Of a stretch of 64,000 nucleotides of DNA, positions 31,426-42,835 are shown one piece after another (positions within the stretch are counted from its first letter, which is position 1; each line of letters starts with the position of its first letter). The notes under the pieces were generated by a model that saw only the letters and a list, made by a program, of their open reading frames with translations, made no database searches and had not been told where the DNA came from. Origin of the DNA: Lineus longissimus (taxonomy: Eukaryota > Nemertea > Pilidiophora > Heteronemertea > Lineidae); contig NC_088325.1 in NCBI RefSeq assembly GCF_910592395.1, positions 2,071,001 through 2,135,000 of the forward strand, read 5' to 3'. The translations under genes and the position numbers were made by a program.

Positions 31426-32674
31426 TGCTGGTTAGCAGGACATTTTCGTCAAATTGGCTGACATAAGGCAAATTGATGCCTAACTGTAGTGGCATACATG
31501 TACACCTAAAAGTTCACAACAGGAAAGAAAAAGAGAATATTATGTGAGAATTGTGTTTAAATATAACCTCAGAATGGTAGAACTTCTACCAAGAAGTAAG
31601 AAAGAGTAGTCTTTATCATTTCTTGCGTCTATTCATATCCATCTTCTTCAATTCTGTAAGTGAAAATCCAATGTATTAATGGAGGTGTGAGGATTATATA
31701 AAAAAATATCATAATGGATGGTATTCTTCCCTACTGAGACCATTAGATGTTGTATAGGTCAGAAAATGGTTGAAAAATTTATATTGCAAGTCTTGATATA
31801 ATGGTTAAGTTAAACTTGGCCACGATGAAATTACTGCTTTCAATGTTTTGTAAATGGTCTGTATTGTTAGGGTGTTACTTTTGTGAGGGAACTGCATTAA
31901 CGTGACTGTCTATATAAGGATATAAAATCTATTACACAACTTTCGGTGAGACGGTTCTCATAAGTTGAAAGGGTTTGCTACAAACAACATTTCAGAAAGA
32001 AGATCAAAGCCTGGTTGTTAAAAAAAAATTTACTAACTTTGGCGTTAGTTAATGTGGTGTTGTTAATCCTTCGACTTAAGCCCTCAGAGTTACAACCAAG
32101 TTTACGCCAGCCCTCATCAAAAAAGTTGTTTCGAATACTCCCTGACCTTTCTTTACGAAAATGACTAGATATTTTTCTTATTTTGCTTCAAGATTGTCAT
32201 TAATCAATATCGGGGAAAATTGGCGATGTAAAAGTCTGATGCTGAATATTTTGATCTCATACTATCAACTATCATTTGAAATATATAATCTAGACATCAT
32301 AGAAATAAAAATAATTACTGGTCGTTAACTGGGCCCACCTTTCATAGAAACATATCTGCTTTGTGATTTTCATTTAATTTCATTGATTCCAAACTTGCAT
32401 TTGAAATCAATGAACAGAACGACGATGTTATCATCATCCACTAACATTTTGTTTGCTTTTTCACCGTGAAAATGTCAGAACCGTTTCAAAACCTTGAAAC
32501 CTTGTGACTGAATCCGGTGACTGTCGTTAAAAAAAATAACAACATCGTTCTGCATACATATATGGGCAATGCAATTTTCTAAAATCCAAACTGTATGTGA
32601 ATAAAAGAAGAAATATTTGAGATTATCGACTATTTTCGAAACCTTCCGGCTTGAGGCGGGTTTGTATCAAGTTC
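31426..32674. other. AT-rich unassigned sequence
   Basis: About 1.25 kb, clearly more AT-rich than the flanks, with few open frames. No element ends or exons seen. Confidence 0.4.
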
Positions 32675-32896
32675 TTAAAGGGGTTCTATAGGAAGCAGCT
32701 AAGTAGGCAAGATAAAGTTTAACAAAGTCGCCAATAGGGGTCTCTCACATCTCGCAAAACGTCAGAACTGTTACCGCTTGTACGAGGAATATATCTAGTG
32801 CTGAATCTAACATGATCGAGTGCCCTCACTGCGTATATTAGTCACTTGAAGATGGCAAATTTAAGCCCCCTGCACCTGCCTATAGTCCCCCTTTAA
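32675..32896 (+). mobile_element. MITE-C, complete 222-bp copy
   Basis: The left end TTAAAGGGGTTCTATAGGAA and the right 'cctatagtccccctttaa' are bounded by TTAA. The body, 'agtcgccaataggggtctct' and 'cgcttgtacgaggaatatat', is nearly the same as at 7807. Confidence 0.88.
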
Positions 32897-33322
32897 GGTA
32901 GTATCGAGCCAATCTTTTTGAAATGGATACAGTGATATCTGCATAGGAGATGTTTGTGGATATAGCTTCAAGTGATTGTCTGTGTGTGTGCGTCTGTGTT
33001 TCTTGTGATTTCGAATGTTGAAAAATTTTTTTCAAAAACACTTACATAGCATCTGATGCTATTTAAAAGTACTGGATAAAATGTATCGATAATTATGCCA
33101 TCTTGCCCATTAGCGTGGATTCTTTTGTTCTTAAGTGTTTTGCCCGAGGCACTCGGTTTCAAAGGTGTGGTCTTCCTCTTCGTCTTCTTAATTTGCATAC
33201 TGTTAACCTTGAAATTTTCACTGCTTTCATCTGTGTGTCCTTGAGCAAGACTCTTAACCCTCGATTGCTTCATCCTATGACTTAGATGAAAAAACCAAGG
33301 CTCTGCCTCCCTAGGGCTTACA
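32897..33322. other. Unassigned sequence with a SINE-like phrase
   Basis: At about 33234 'gtgtccttgagcaagactct' plus 'taaccctcgattg' resembles a phrase common in the bodies of animal SINEs, but no head or tail is visible. A short TG-rich run lies near 32977. Confidence 0.3.
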
Positions 33323-33578
33323 TTCTTCTTCTTTTATGCAACGTGATGGTTCAAGCCATCACAAGTGCAAGGGACCTTCGCCATGGTTTCTGTCACTAAC
33401 AGCTTCCAACAAGTCTTCACCAAGACCAGCTACCGCACATCTCGCGTCACTGGGTCAAGCCATCTGACGCATGTCCTACCCCTTCTTCTCTTGCCACCAT
33501 CTTGTCCCGGTCGCCCGTTCAGCAGCTTCTTGGGGAGCCTGTCTCCTACCATATGGACAACATGCCCGTCAGCAGAGA
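33323..33578 (-). pseudogene. LINE ORF2 C-terminal relic, minus strand
   Basis: Reading down from about 33575, one frame gives GHVVHMVGDRLPKKLLNG, then GKRRRGR, RWLDPVTRD and a stop. After a one-base shift it continues through EDLLEAVSDRNHG to a TGA. The GHV..M....RLPK.LL...GK(R)RRGR....WLD.V.RD layout is the usual ORF2 C-terminal region of non-LTR retrotransposons. The 3' UTR has a hairpin (GTGATGG/CCATCAC, about 33344-33363) and ends in a short AAGAAGAAGAA tail. It is 5'-truncated and disabled. Confidence 0.7.
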
Positions 33579-33589
33579 CATCTCAGGGC

Positions 33590-33797
33590 CTACCAGGGAA
33601 AGCGTTCCATGGCAAAGGAACTTCAAGAGAAGGGCCTAACGTGGGAGGCAGCCAGACAGCGAGCAGCCAACAGAGTTGAGTGGAGGACCCTGCATGGGGA
33701 ACGCCCCAATGTGCCACCTAGGGCACGAAGGGTCCTAAGGAAGGAGGACCAGGGAAAGCCGCAGCAAATTGGGGTTGGCAACTCCGTCTTCGCATGA
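33590..33797 (+). pseudogene. Second LINE ORF2 C-terminal relic, plus strand
   Basis: The frame reads MAKELQEKGLTWEAARQR, then AANRVEWRTLHGERP and a basic tail ending at TGA 33797. G(L/M)TW..A...A..R..WR is a common last motif of LINE ORF2 proteins. It sits back-to-back with the minus-strand relic (33323-33578), but its residues differ from the equivalent part of that relic, so it is more likely another family than the inverted half of one insertion. Confidence 0.5.
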
Positions 33798-33910
33798 ACC
33801 AGAGGCCAGGTTAAGAGTTCATCACGAGCTCTTCTTGTTTCTAACTTCATGAGGTCTTGTGCTTGCCCTGACATAAGCACCAGATACAAGGAACCTCAGT
33901 TTTACCTTTT
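33787..33910 (-). mobile_element. SINE-1 internal fragment
   Basis: 'accagaggccaggttaagag', 'ctcttcttgtttctaac' and 'caccagatacaaggaacctc' align with 51681-51893 on the same strand. The tRNA head and distal part are absent. Confidence 0.65.
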
Positions 33911-34593
33911 GGTCAAAATTTGTGTCGTAAAACACTCATTTGCATCTAGTGGCCCTCATCTCATGCCTTAACAACATCCTACCCATAGCTGATTATGTTC
34001 CTACAAGGATTCAGGAACCAACAATTTCCCAAAATTACCTCCTTCATTATTACATATGGCCATCCTCATCTGGGTTCAACTACCAAAAGCCAAATAAGGG
34101 CTGTATAAGCATTGCATATTTTGGGATTTCGTCCATGTGGCACTTGAGCACAAAGAAATAAGGGAGGTATTATCTCCCGTGTTTTTACAGATGTCCAAAA
34201 CCCTCGTTAGGGTGTCTTTAGTCATTTGTTAGTACCCTTCTCTGACCCAAGCTGATGTTTGACTAAGGTGCATCTAATTAGGGCAGAAGTCCTTAAGTTT
34301 CTATATCAGGCCTAATTAGGAGAATTGTGCTAATTAGGTTGCTAATTAAGGGGAAATAAGGGCCTTACTCAAATTTTCACACCTTTGAGTTGGATACTTG
34401 GAAATAGCAATGATCAGCTCCCCTGGCAACTTGTTATGTTTGGTAATTGGTGATGGTTTGTTGGTGGGAGGTGACAAGTGTGTGATAAGCTTTCGTAAGA
34501 GCCAGTTGGGGATTTGTTCCCGTGTGTAGTGAAAGGTTGTATTGAAGGTAAAGTTATTGGGTTAAAATTCACATCCCCCTAGCAGAGAGGATA
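33911..34593. other. Unassigned intergenic sequence
   Basis: A cluster of 'taattagg' phrases lies at 34270-34350 but with no fixed period. Nothing else recognised. Confidence 0.4.
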
Positions 34594-34776
34594 TACAGTA
34601 GAACCTCTCTATTAAGGACACCCTCGGGACTGACAAGTGCTGTCCGCAATAGAAACGTGTCCTGATTAGAGAGGTCAAATTGAATGGAAATATCCAATTT
34701 TGGGATCAAAACTAGTGTCCTTAATACAGAGGTTGTCCTTATTAGAGAGGTGTCCGCTAAGAGAGGTTCTACTGTA
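34594..34776 (+). mobile_element. MITE-A, full-length 183 bp
   Basis: Complete from TACAGTAGAACCTC to GAGGTTCTACTGTA. The terminal 14 bases are perfect complements, and internal 'cctctctattaaggacac' and 'gtccttattagagagg' are also complementary. It has TA at both borders. Confidence 0.93.
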
Positions 34777-34975
34777 GTTTGTTTGCATCCGACTATAAGT
34801 CCACGGAATAACACACATATTTCATCAATCATCAATCTCTTACCTCTTTTTGTGCCGTGATCAGGATTGTTAACTCATTCCCTATATTGTCATTCATTTC
34901 CGTATCATATTGACCGTCAAGTGTTCGCCATCACAACTATAATGGACGTAGAGCTGAAATAGTGGTGTATGACCA
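34777..34975. other. Unassigned sequence
   Basis: Nothing recognised. Confidence 0.4.
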
Positions 34976-35413
34976 ACTCGGCCCATCACCAACTCGGCCT
35001 ACCAACTCGGCCTAGGTTATAAATCATTGGTTTATTGGCATAAGTTTTTCTTATATTTTTTTGTTTTTTGTTGGTATATATAGGCCTACTATGTATTCAT
35101 TCCCGTTGGAAATTTGAAGAAAATTCATTGGGATTTGAAGGAGAAATCCATGAAATAACGGCGGCGAGTGTGGAAAAGTCGCGGTTAGCACTCGAAATGC
35201 ACATTCATGACTGTGATTTCATGGATTTCTTCTCCAAATCTTGATGAATTCTCTTCAAATTTCCAACAGGAATGAATAAATAGTAGGCCTATATATATAG
35301 CAACAAAATAAAACAATATAAGGAAAACTATGCCAATAAACCGATGATTTATAACCCAGGCCGAGTTGGTGGGCCGAGTTGGTGGGCCGAGTTGGTAATA
35401 GGCCGAGTTGCCC
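34976..35413. repeat. Inverted repeat with ~180-198-bp arms, ~59-bp spacer
   Basis: Left arm 34976-35156 and right arm 35216-35413 are complementary at roughly 85% by eye. Shared landmarks are 'ccaactcggcc', 'ttataaatcattggtttatt', 'tataggcctacta' and 'gttggaaatttgaaga'. The outer tips are short direct repeats of CCAACTCGGCC (three per arm). The left and right arms differ by substitutions and small indels, so this palindrome is older than the one at 14844. The centre is GC-richer ('cggcggcgagtgtgg'). Confidence 0.88.
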
Positions 35414-36479
35414 CGTAATCGAAATAGTTTGTCACACATCTCCTCCGTCAGATCAGATCGGATGACCTCAAAACTTTTCCTGAAAGTCGTGGTTGATATG
35501 GAGATGCACCTCGCCGGGTTAAATTGGTAAAATTTGCAGCTATCTCGGAGAAATAGCATATTTTGTTCTTTCTATATATGGGCATAATCATTTCATTTTA
35601 CCCAAATTGCTCCAACCCCACAGTAAGCCAACCCCCTAAAACAACCCGCGCCACGGGTATTATGCCAGTGGTAATAATACACCTCAAATATAGCAGATGA
35701 TACCATCCACAGGGAGACTGCACGTTTCCCCAGATAAAAAAAATTCATGATTCATGTCAGCCACCTTTAAGAAATGGATGAAGGTTTTCTTTCAACTTTC
35801 ATCTGTCATCATCAGTAAAACAACAAATTGATTGAAGTGATGATTTTATCCGAAGACTGAAAAATTGACGATACCATATGTCGCTGCAATAAAAATCGCT
35901 TGTTTGCTGTGCGTTTAACAGTAAGGTAGGCCTATACTGAGTTGGCTGCAAAATATACACAGAGCCGGCACCGTAACCCCGAATTTTGCACCTCAAATAA
36001 ACATGTCCTGAAATAACCTGTGAAACTTTCTCATGATCTTAAAAAATCCATTCAAATGTTTCCTCCTATATTCCTCCTGTATTGCAGTGCTCTCTTTCAA
36101 ATCTAAGCCATAAATTGGCCACAAAATCCTTAACATCACTCCTTAAATTCCCATTCCGCTTTAGAACTTCTTGAAAACATTTTTGTCAATTCTTTACCCC
36201 TATTATCCGATCTTCAAAAAAATCCCCGAAAGTCGCCATAATTATCCCCTTTTGTGCTCTAGCCCGCAGTATACTTAACTGATTTGATAGAAACGGGACT
36301 CCAAAACCTGGTAATTAGGCATTCACGGGGTTAACAATGGTGCACAGCCTTGCGAAAACTCTCTCGAGAATTCTATGAATACCCAAGGGTAATTTCGTCC
36401 CATTTTTAGCCCATTTTCTCTGACATCACAGCCTTTAGTCATCAAATACGCTGCTTTTGTACTCAGTTTGCTATTCAGT
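35414..36479. other. Unassigned sequence with one MITE-F-like fragment
   Basis: 'tgtcgctgcaataaaaatcg' with 'cttgtttgctgtgcgttta' at about 35880-35918 resembles one end of MITE-F. The rest is unremarkable. Confidence 0.35.
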
Positions 36480-37215
36480 GTATCGTTTTGAGCAGGATAT
36501 ACGCTGACCCACGAACAGTGAGTTGGCAGTACACACTGGAGTTCCTTCGTGAGAGGTGCTGATGAGGTGCTGATCTCTTCAGTGTAAGCAAAGCGGATTT
36601 CTTAAGCAATTTTGCACCCCTTTCCAGGATTTTTAGTCAAGTTTTGAGCTATTTGTCCCGTGGATCACTTTGAGCAGGATATATGCTGACCCACGAACAG
36701 TGAGTTGGCAGTACACACTGGAGTTCCTTCCTGAGAGGTGCTGATGAGGTGCTGATCTCTTCAGTGTAAGAAGAGCGGATTTCTTAAGCAATTTTGCACC
36801 CCTTTCAGAGATTTTCAGTCAAGTTTTACCTATTTGCCCGTGTATCACTTTGATCAGGATATACGCTGACCCACGAACAGTGAGGTGGCAGTGCACACTG
36901 GAGTTCCTTCCTGAGAGGTGCTGATGAGGTGCTGATCTCTTCAGTGTAAGCAGAGTGGATTTCTTAAGCAATTTTTCACCCCTTTCCGGGATTTTCAGTC
37001 AAGTTTTGAGCTATTTGTCCCGTGTATCACTTTGAGCAGGATATAGGGTGACCCATGAACAAGGAGATGGCAGTACACACTGGAGTTCCTCAGTGAAAGG
37101 TGCCGAGTTTCATAGACAGCTAGAGCTGCCAGTCTCTCCTTCGTAATAGGGTGCTTAGCGGATTTCTTATGCGATTTCGCACCCCTTTCCTGGATTTCCG
37201 GTTGAAGTTTTCACC
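36480..37215. repeat. 182-bp tandem repeat, four copies
   Basis: AGCAGGATAT (or ATCAGGATAT) starts units at 36491, 36673, 36853 and 37035. Each contains 'acccacgaacagtgagttgg', 'acactggagttccttc', 'gaggtgctgatctcttcagt' and 'gcggatttcttaagcaattt'. The fourth unit has an expanded middle. Confidence 0.9.
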
Positions 37216-37400
37216 TGTTTTCTGTGAACTATAAACCTATTCACATCGGATATTTAACAAGGTGATGATCTTCAGTGTAAAAGCGGATTTCATTTGCGAG
37301 TTTTGACTCCTTTCTCGGATTTCGGTTGAAGTTTTGACCTATTTGCCCTGTGGACTATAACCTAGCGCATCGGATATTCAACAAGGTGATGTGCTTTGTG
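37216..37400. repeat. Degenerate downstream units of the 182-bp array
   Basis: 'aagcggatttcatttgcgag', 'cggatttcggttgaagtttt' and 'catcggatattcaacaaggt' are diverged echoes of the 182-bp unit and of each other (period about 120 bp here). Confidence 0.65.
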
Positions 37401-38314
37401 GAATAGCAGCTGATTTTACAAATCCCTTTCATCAATCCCACTTCAGAATTTTCATCAAAGTTTTGAACTTTGAATTTGAATTTTCAAAGGATTAAACCTT
37501 TACACCTCCGACTTCAAATAGTTGCCGATCTTTTCAACTTTGATTTCGTCATCTGACCAAAAATTGTGACTTTGTGTTCAATGGGGATGATCATAACATA
37601 ATAAGGATTTCTGCTGAATCGGGTGAGCTTTGTACGTCAGTTCCGATTTACTTCTAAACCTACAGATCTATTTGACCTTTCAGTCTCCAGGTGACCAAAA
37701 ATTAATCTTTGTCACCAAATCCTAGCAAGAATTGTTGAAATCTGAGAGATATCTTGTGATATTCTTCAACCTTGGTGTGATATTTTGACCTCTGAACTGC
37801 CTGCTCAGAGTTCAACGTCCAGGTGCCAAATCTCCAAGGATACTAGGTCTATTCATTGTGTGGAGAAACATCCTAGAGGATTGGAGTAACTCTGCTAACT
37901 TGCACGATGGATTATCAATAGGTGTAGACAGTGTTGGTTCTCTTGATCTCAGATTTAGACAGTGTTGGTGTCCTTGATATCAGATTCTGACAAAGAAATC
38001 GAGTGTGGTTGGTGTTGATCTTTGGATTATCAATCATTTGAGGTTTGGAGTACTAAAGCGGTGCTCACTTGTGGATATTTATTCTCTGGATTTATATCCC
38101 TTTTGGTGGTTATTTCATATTTTGGTGAGTAAAACAAGGAAGAGTTGCCTTTTTTCTTCAATTTTTCTGCGTTCATTCTTAAAATAAAAATAAAGGTTTT
38201 TGAGCTCGCGGACATCTTCCAGTCAACACATATATGCACATCCCTGGTCGGCTTCTCAGGGAAATAAAAGGGTTTTTCACAGGGTCAAAAACCCTAAAGG
38301 ACTTTTCATTTTCC
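37401..38314. other. Unassigned sequence with a small ~36-bp duplication
   Basis: 'agacagtgttggt' with 'cttgat(c/a)tcagatt' occurs twice at 37927-37990. A 60-codon frame at 38005 has no recognisable domain, though 'gtgagtaaaac' at 38124 would be a fair splice donor. The evidence is too weak to call an exon. Confidence 0.4.
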
Positions 38315-38548
38315 TTAAAGGCCTAGGCCATTGGTTAGAAATTCGTAATTGAATATGAAAATTTTCAAATGCGTAAATACGCGCTAAATATAAATTTCAC
38401 CATTGCTGTTGTGTGGACATATAAACAAATACTGTGAATGCCAAATTTCAACAAATTTGTATGCACAATAACTACACTATGGCATTGTGTATAACTGCAT
38501 TTCTATTTTCCTGGACCACCATTAATTACGACCGGCGTACCCCTTTAA
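38315..38548 (+). mobile_element. MITE-B, full-length 234 bp, TTAA at both ends
   Basis: The left end TTAAAGGCCTAGGCCATTGG and the right end 'gaccggcgtacccctttaa' frame the usual core. The core carries more substitutions than the copies at 27277 and 42138 ('gaatgccaaatttcaacaaa'). Confidence 0.88.
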
Positions 38549-40374
38549 GAGGGGTACATCTAAATGATGGCTGAGAAACCCATTAAAACGCTCAAATAGT
38601 TTTGTTTTTGAGTGTAGATCAAAATGATAAATTCTGTGGTAGGGGGATGATATGAGTTTTAGAGCGTAAATCATCCTGGCATTTTTCCTCTCATTAGTCT
38701 ATTCTATTAGTTTGAATGAAATGAACAGACGTCTATCGCCGAAGTTCAGGATATATAGATACGGCCACAAAATATTATATTCATCGGCGCAGTTGGAAGA
38801 AAACAGCTGATGCTGACAGGATAATGATGTCAGGGTAATATTTCTGATTCAGAACATGCAAGATGTGGGTAACGAGCTACTATATAACATAGCGGGTGAT
38901 ACATCTTGAAGGTGAAGTTTTAAAGGCCTACTGTATGCCGTGTGTTGAAAGTTTGTAATTGAATTTGAAAAGTTCTAATTGCCTTCTTTGACTAACAAAT
39001 ATTTTCTGCTATTGCGTGCCAACCTAACATTGCCAATACCTAACCTGACAAGTCTTCATTCATTATAGCTTTGATGACTTATTCTAAACCAATGTAAATT
39101 GCATGTTTTCAATGGTAAGGCCAGTGAAATTTGATTATTCGGTTGTTGTCAGTAATGGTGTAATGATACTGAGTGTTTCCATAATTACTCTCATTGTTTG
39201 GGGAATGCTAAAATACGGATTGACACGTTTCTCTTTGTGGCACCGAATTGAAAAGTCATGGCCTCTTTGACTAGTATTGTATGGGACACTGAATCCTGGG
39301 GAACATAGAAAATGTCACACCAACTCAGACTCGAGATGAGAAAAACTAAAAACAAGCCTTCTGGCGGGAGTTCTTCACTTCTTGAGTTCTGAGTCACTTC
39401 TTGTGAAAAAAAGTGGTGATGAGATTTGACAAAAATTCCTGAATGTTCTTGAAAATGGTTGCTGAGAAACGTATCTTCTCATTGCGTTGGCCTTGCATGA
39501 ATGTCACTTTCGCTAGTGGATTATGGGTAATGCGTTCCGTCTGGAGATGACAAAATCATATTTGCGGATATTTGCTTATTGCAGATCTATCAACATGCGA
39601 TTTGGAAGCGGGCAGAATTGAGTTATTTTTTGTTTCTTTCTACTTTTGGAGAAAATGACATTACGGAGATTTCATTTCTTTGTCAATTTCTTTGTTTATT
39701 TTCATGTCGTCCTAATGGACAACCTGACAGAGAGAAATATTAAGTCATTTGGTAAAAATGATTCCTAACAAGCTCACAAAAAATAAAACAAATGTAACGT
39801 GAGTTTTTTTGTTCAACGTAGGAAACTGCTGAAAAGTTTGGGGAAGCAAATCACCTTGAAAATCGTGGTCAAATGACTGTTGTGCGAAAACGTTGTAAGT
39901 GGTTGTGATTGTGAAGAAATTTCTCAAAAACAATCACTTAGAAATGAAGACCAAGCTTGGAAGTGATACAAAATGATGCGTCAAACGTTATCAGATAAAC
40001 AACCATACATGTAGATGAAAAATGTCTCTGTTGATATGAGAGAAATTAGTCAAGATAACATATGGATGATGTCACATGAATCTGTTGCTGCTATTAGCAA
40101 GGTTTTGCTGTAAAGATGATAGAACTGGAAACAAAAGATGTTGTCCAGACTTTCTTTCTAAAATCGGACAGAAAAAGGGTTCATAGTGTGGAAAGGGATG
40201 CTGCGCCTCAAGGAACCTTGTAAAAATAAACAAAGCAGAACATTTCTATCTTAGTCATGAATGAATCCCTACCACTTTCATTCATCCATTGAGAACAAAA
40301 CCACGTTAAAAATGGAAAGCGGAAAGCGCTAAGAAAATACGAAACCGTATTGAATAACACAGATTAGGCTAAAT
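38549..40374. other. Unassigned sequence with a MITE-B left-end fragment
   Basis: At about 38922-38990 'ttaaaggcctactgtatgcc' and 'aagtttgtaattgaatttga' match the left third of MITE-B and then stop. The rest (about 1.4 kb) is AT-rich, with no recognised feature. Confidence 0.45.
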
Positions 40375-40595
40375 GTGACCCGCTCTACCAAAACTAGGCG
40401 CTTGTCGCATCTGAACTTGACAGGTTGATACGGACTTGTTGTTCATTTCCCTATTGTAGACCTTTTGTGAAATGTGACCAAATCAGTTTGTAATAGATTT
40501 CACAAAAGGTCTACAATAGGGAAATGAACAACAAGTCCGTATCAACCTGTCGAGTTCAGATGCGACAAGCGCCTTGTTTTGGTAGAGCGAGTCAC
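40375..40595. repeat. Palindrome: 99-bp arms, 23-bp spacer
   Basis: Arms 40375-40473 and 40497-40595 are reverse complements with about four mismatches ('cccgctctacc' versus 'tcgctctacc', 'aactaggcgc' versus 'aacaaggcgc', 'aacttgacagg' versus 'aactcgacagg'). There is no similarity to the palindrome at 14844. It could be a hairpin MITE or an inverted duplication. Confidence 0.93.
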
Positions 40596-41243
40596 AAATA
40601 TGCTAAAAGCTATAAATGCTAAAAAAAAGCAGGATTTTTGATATGACAATAAGTTAGCATAATCACGTCACTTTGTTCAATAACATGCAATTTCCGCGCA
40701 ACCTTGCGCGCAGAATTTCAAAAAGAGATCCGTCGAGGACCTGCGGCGATCGAAATAACTTGATAATGTTTCTAACAGGTTGCTATGGTAACGGAAGGTG
40801 AAACTGTGGGCCGCGCCTGCCGGAGTGGAATTGCTAGCCATTTTTAGCCGGTTCGATCTGGCGTGACATTCGAAGATATTTGATCTATATGAGTCGCGAT
40901 TTGAATGAATGGCGATTGATTGGTTCTAATAGATCAGAGTTCTTTTTTGTGTGAAATGTCTTCGAGCATCGGCTTTTAGTGTGAATAGGTGGACTTGGAT
41001 GATGTATAGAAAAAATGAGGAATTTATCTTTGATGATGTTCTTTCTGTGTTGAGATTTGCATTCGATACATATCTCGTACTTAACCCTTTCACTGTGGCA
41101 ACCATTATTTGGCAAGCGCCATCTCCTGTTGACAGTTGATACCGATAGTGTCCTTAATAGAGAGGTTATATACTGTTTTAAGATATCAGCAAATGAATCT
41201 CTCCATCTGGCCAACCCACATCTAATTCTATCAAGTCATCCCA
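40596..41243. other. Unassigned sequence with MITE-A scrap and orphan TTAACCC end
   Basis: 'tagtgtccttaatagagagg' at about 41147-41166 is a 20-bp scrap of MITE-A. 'ttaaccctttcactgtggca' at about 41082 resembles one MITE-D end without a partner. Around 40690-40870 the sequence is relatively CG-rich. Confidence 0.45.
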
Positions 41244-41940
41244 TAATTTCTTACAGTCTGATATTGTATAACCAGTGTTGTCGATTGCAGTCTGATATTT
41301 TATCACCAGTGTTGTGGATTGCACAGTCTGATATGGTATCACCAGTGTTGTCGATTGCACAGTCTGATATGGTATAACCAGTGTTGTCAATTGCACAGTC
41401 TGATATGGTATCACCAGTGTTGTCAATTGCACAGTCTGATATGCTATCACCAGTGTTGTCGATTGCACAGTCTGATATGGTATAACCAGTGTTGTCGATT
41501 GCACAGTCTGATATGGTATCACAAGTGTTGTCGATTGCACAGTCTGATATGGTATAATCAGTGTTGTCGATTGCACAGTCTGATATGGTATAACCAGTGT
41601 TGTCGATTGCACAGTCTGATATGGTATAACCAGTGTTGTCGATTGCACAGTCTGATATGGTATAACCAGTGTTGTCGATTGCACAGTCTGATATGGTATA
41701 ACCAGTGTTGTCGATTGCACAGTCTGATATCGTATAACCAGTGTTGTCGATTGCACAGTCTGATATGGTATAACCAGTGTTGTCGATTGCACAGTCTGAT
41801 ATGGTATAACCAGTGTTGTCGATTGCACAGTCTGATATGGTATAACCAGTGTTGTCGATTGCACAGTCTGATATCGTATAACCAGTGTTGTCGATTGCAC
41901 AGTCTGATATGGTATCACCAGTGTTGTCGATTGCACAGTA
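41244..41940. repeat. 36-bp minisatellite, about 19 copies
   Basis: Unit: 'cagtctgatatggtataacc' plus 'agtgttgtcgattgca'. TGATATGGTA at 41581 and the next at 41617 fix the 36-bp period. Variation is limited to a few positions (TATAACC/TATCACC, TCGATTGCA/TCAATTGCA). Since 36 is a multiple of three and no unit contains a stop, long frames run on both strands (252 and 212 codons); they are mirror translations, not genes. Confidence 0.95.
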
Positions 41941-42137
41941 CGCTACCAGCTAATTAAGGCTCCGGCACTGTAGCAGGCGCAGCGCCCTCCTGGGTATCGA
42001 TCAAGGGCCACAGGTGCCGATGCGAGCTTCCCCCGTCATCGTACATTGATCTTTGATGCGGAGTCATTATTTACTGCTTTCATCGCACATGTTGTATCAT
42101 ACAATGATTTGCGAGCAGAAATGACTTCCTAAACTGT

Positions 42138-42381
42138 TTAAAGGCCAACGCCGTTTGTTAAATATTTGAAATTTGTAATTGAATTGAAATATGTCCTATT
42201 CCGTAAATACGCACTTGATATAAATTTCAGCATTGCTGTTGTGTAGATTGATATAAGATCACTCTAAATTTTAAAAAGTTTCAGCAAATTCATATGCATG
42301 ATAAATGCACTGCGGCATTGTGTATAACTGCATTTCTATTTACCTGGACCACCAGTAAATACGAATGGTCTACCCCTTTAA
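42138..42381 (+). mobile_element. MITE-B, full-length 244 bp, TTAA at both ends
   Basis: The left end TTAAAGGCCAACGCCGTTTG and the complement of the right end (TTAAAGGGGTAGACCATTCG) pair well. The centre has a small replacement ('ataagatcactctaaatttt') compared with other copies. Confidence 0.9.
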
Positions 42382-42835
42382 AAGTCATTGTAGATTTTCA
42401 TTGCAAAGCCATAGGCCTTCCTAACTAGAAACTGTTGAAGAAATTCCGTTTCTCCCTAACTTTACCGTGACCATCTCTCGATTCATTTACACTTCCACAT
42501 TAGAAATGTACAAGCTCTTTCCGGCAATGTCAGTTGCGCTAACAGTAGGAGAAGCTAGCAGTATCGAAAGGTACAAACACAATATTTATGAAATGCTTGG
42601 TAAAGGATCGGTTGATTCAGGAAGGGGAATAATGTTTTAGCGGAATGCATCGATGTTTATGTAGCCTTTCATCCATTGCTCTCTCAGATGTCTTAGGTTT
42701 CGGAATTCCTTTGGATTTAGTGTTGATGTTTGTTGCCAGGTGGCGCTGTGTAATTTCTTGTGTCGTTGGCGTTTTGGTGGAACTGAGCTTGACAGTTATA
42801 TCTCAGTGCTGATTTAAAGGAGATGTATGTCTGTA
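42382..42835. other. Unassigned sequence
   Basis: Nothing recognised. Confidence 0.4.

Noticed and set aside
33471-33600. Plus-strand coding sequence upstream of the GLTWEAA relic
   Set aside because: This stretch is the antisense of the minus-strand LINE relic, where the recognisable motifs are; the plus-strand reading is a shadow.
38005-38187. Small exon ending at GTGAGT (38124)
   Set aside because: The frame continues past the donor without change, there is no acceptor with a pyrimidine tract upstream, and the peptide is not recognisable.
41178-41957. Long frames of 252 and 212 codons on opposite strands
   Set aside because: Both are translations of the 36-bp minisatellite; the unit is a multiple of three and has no stop in those frames.
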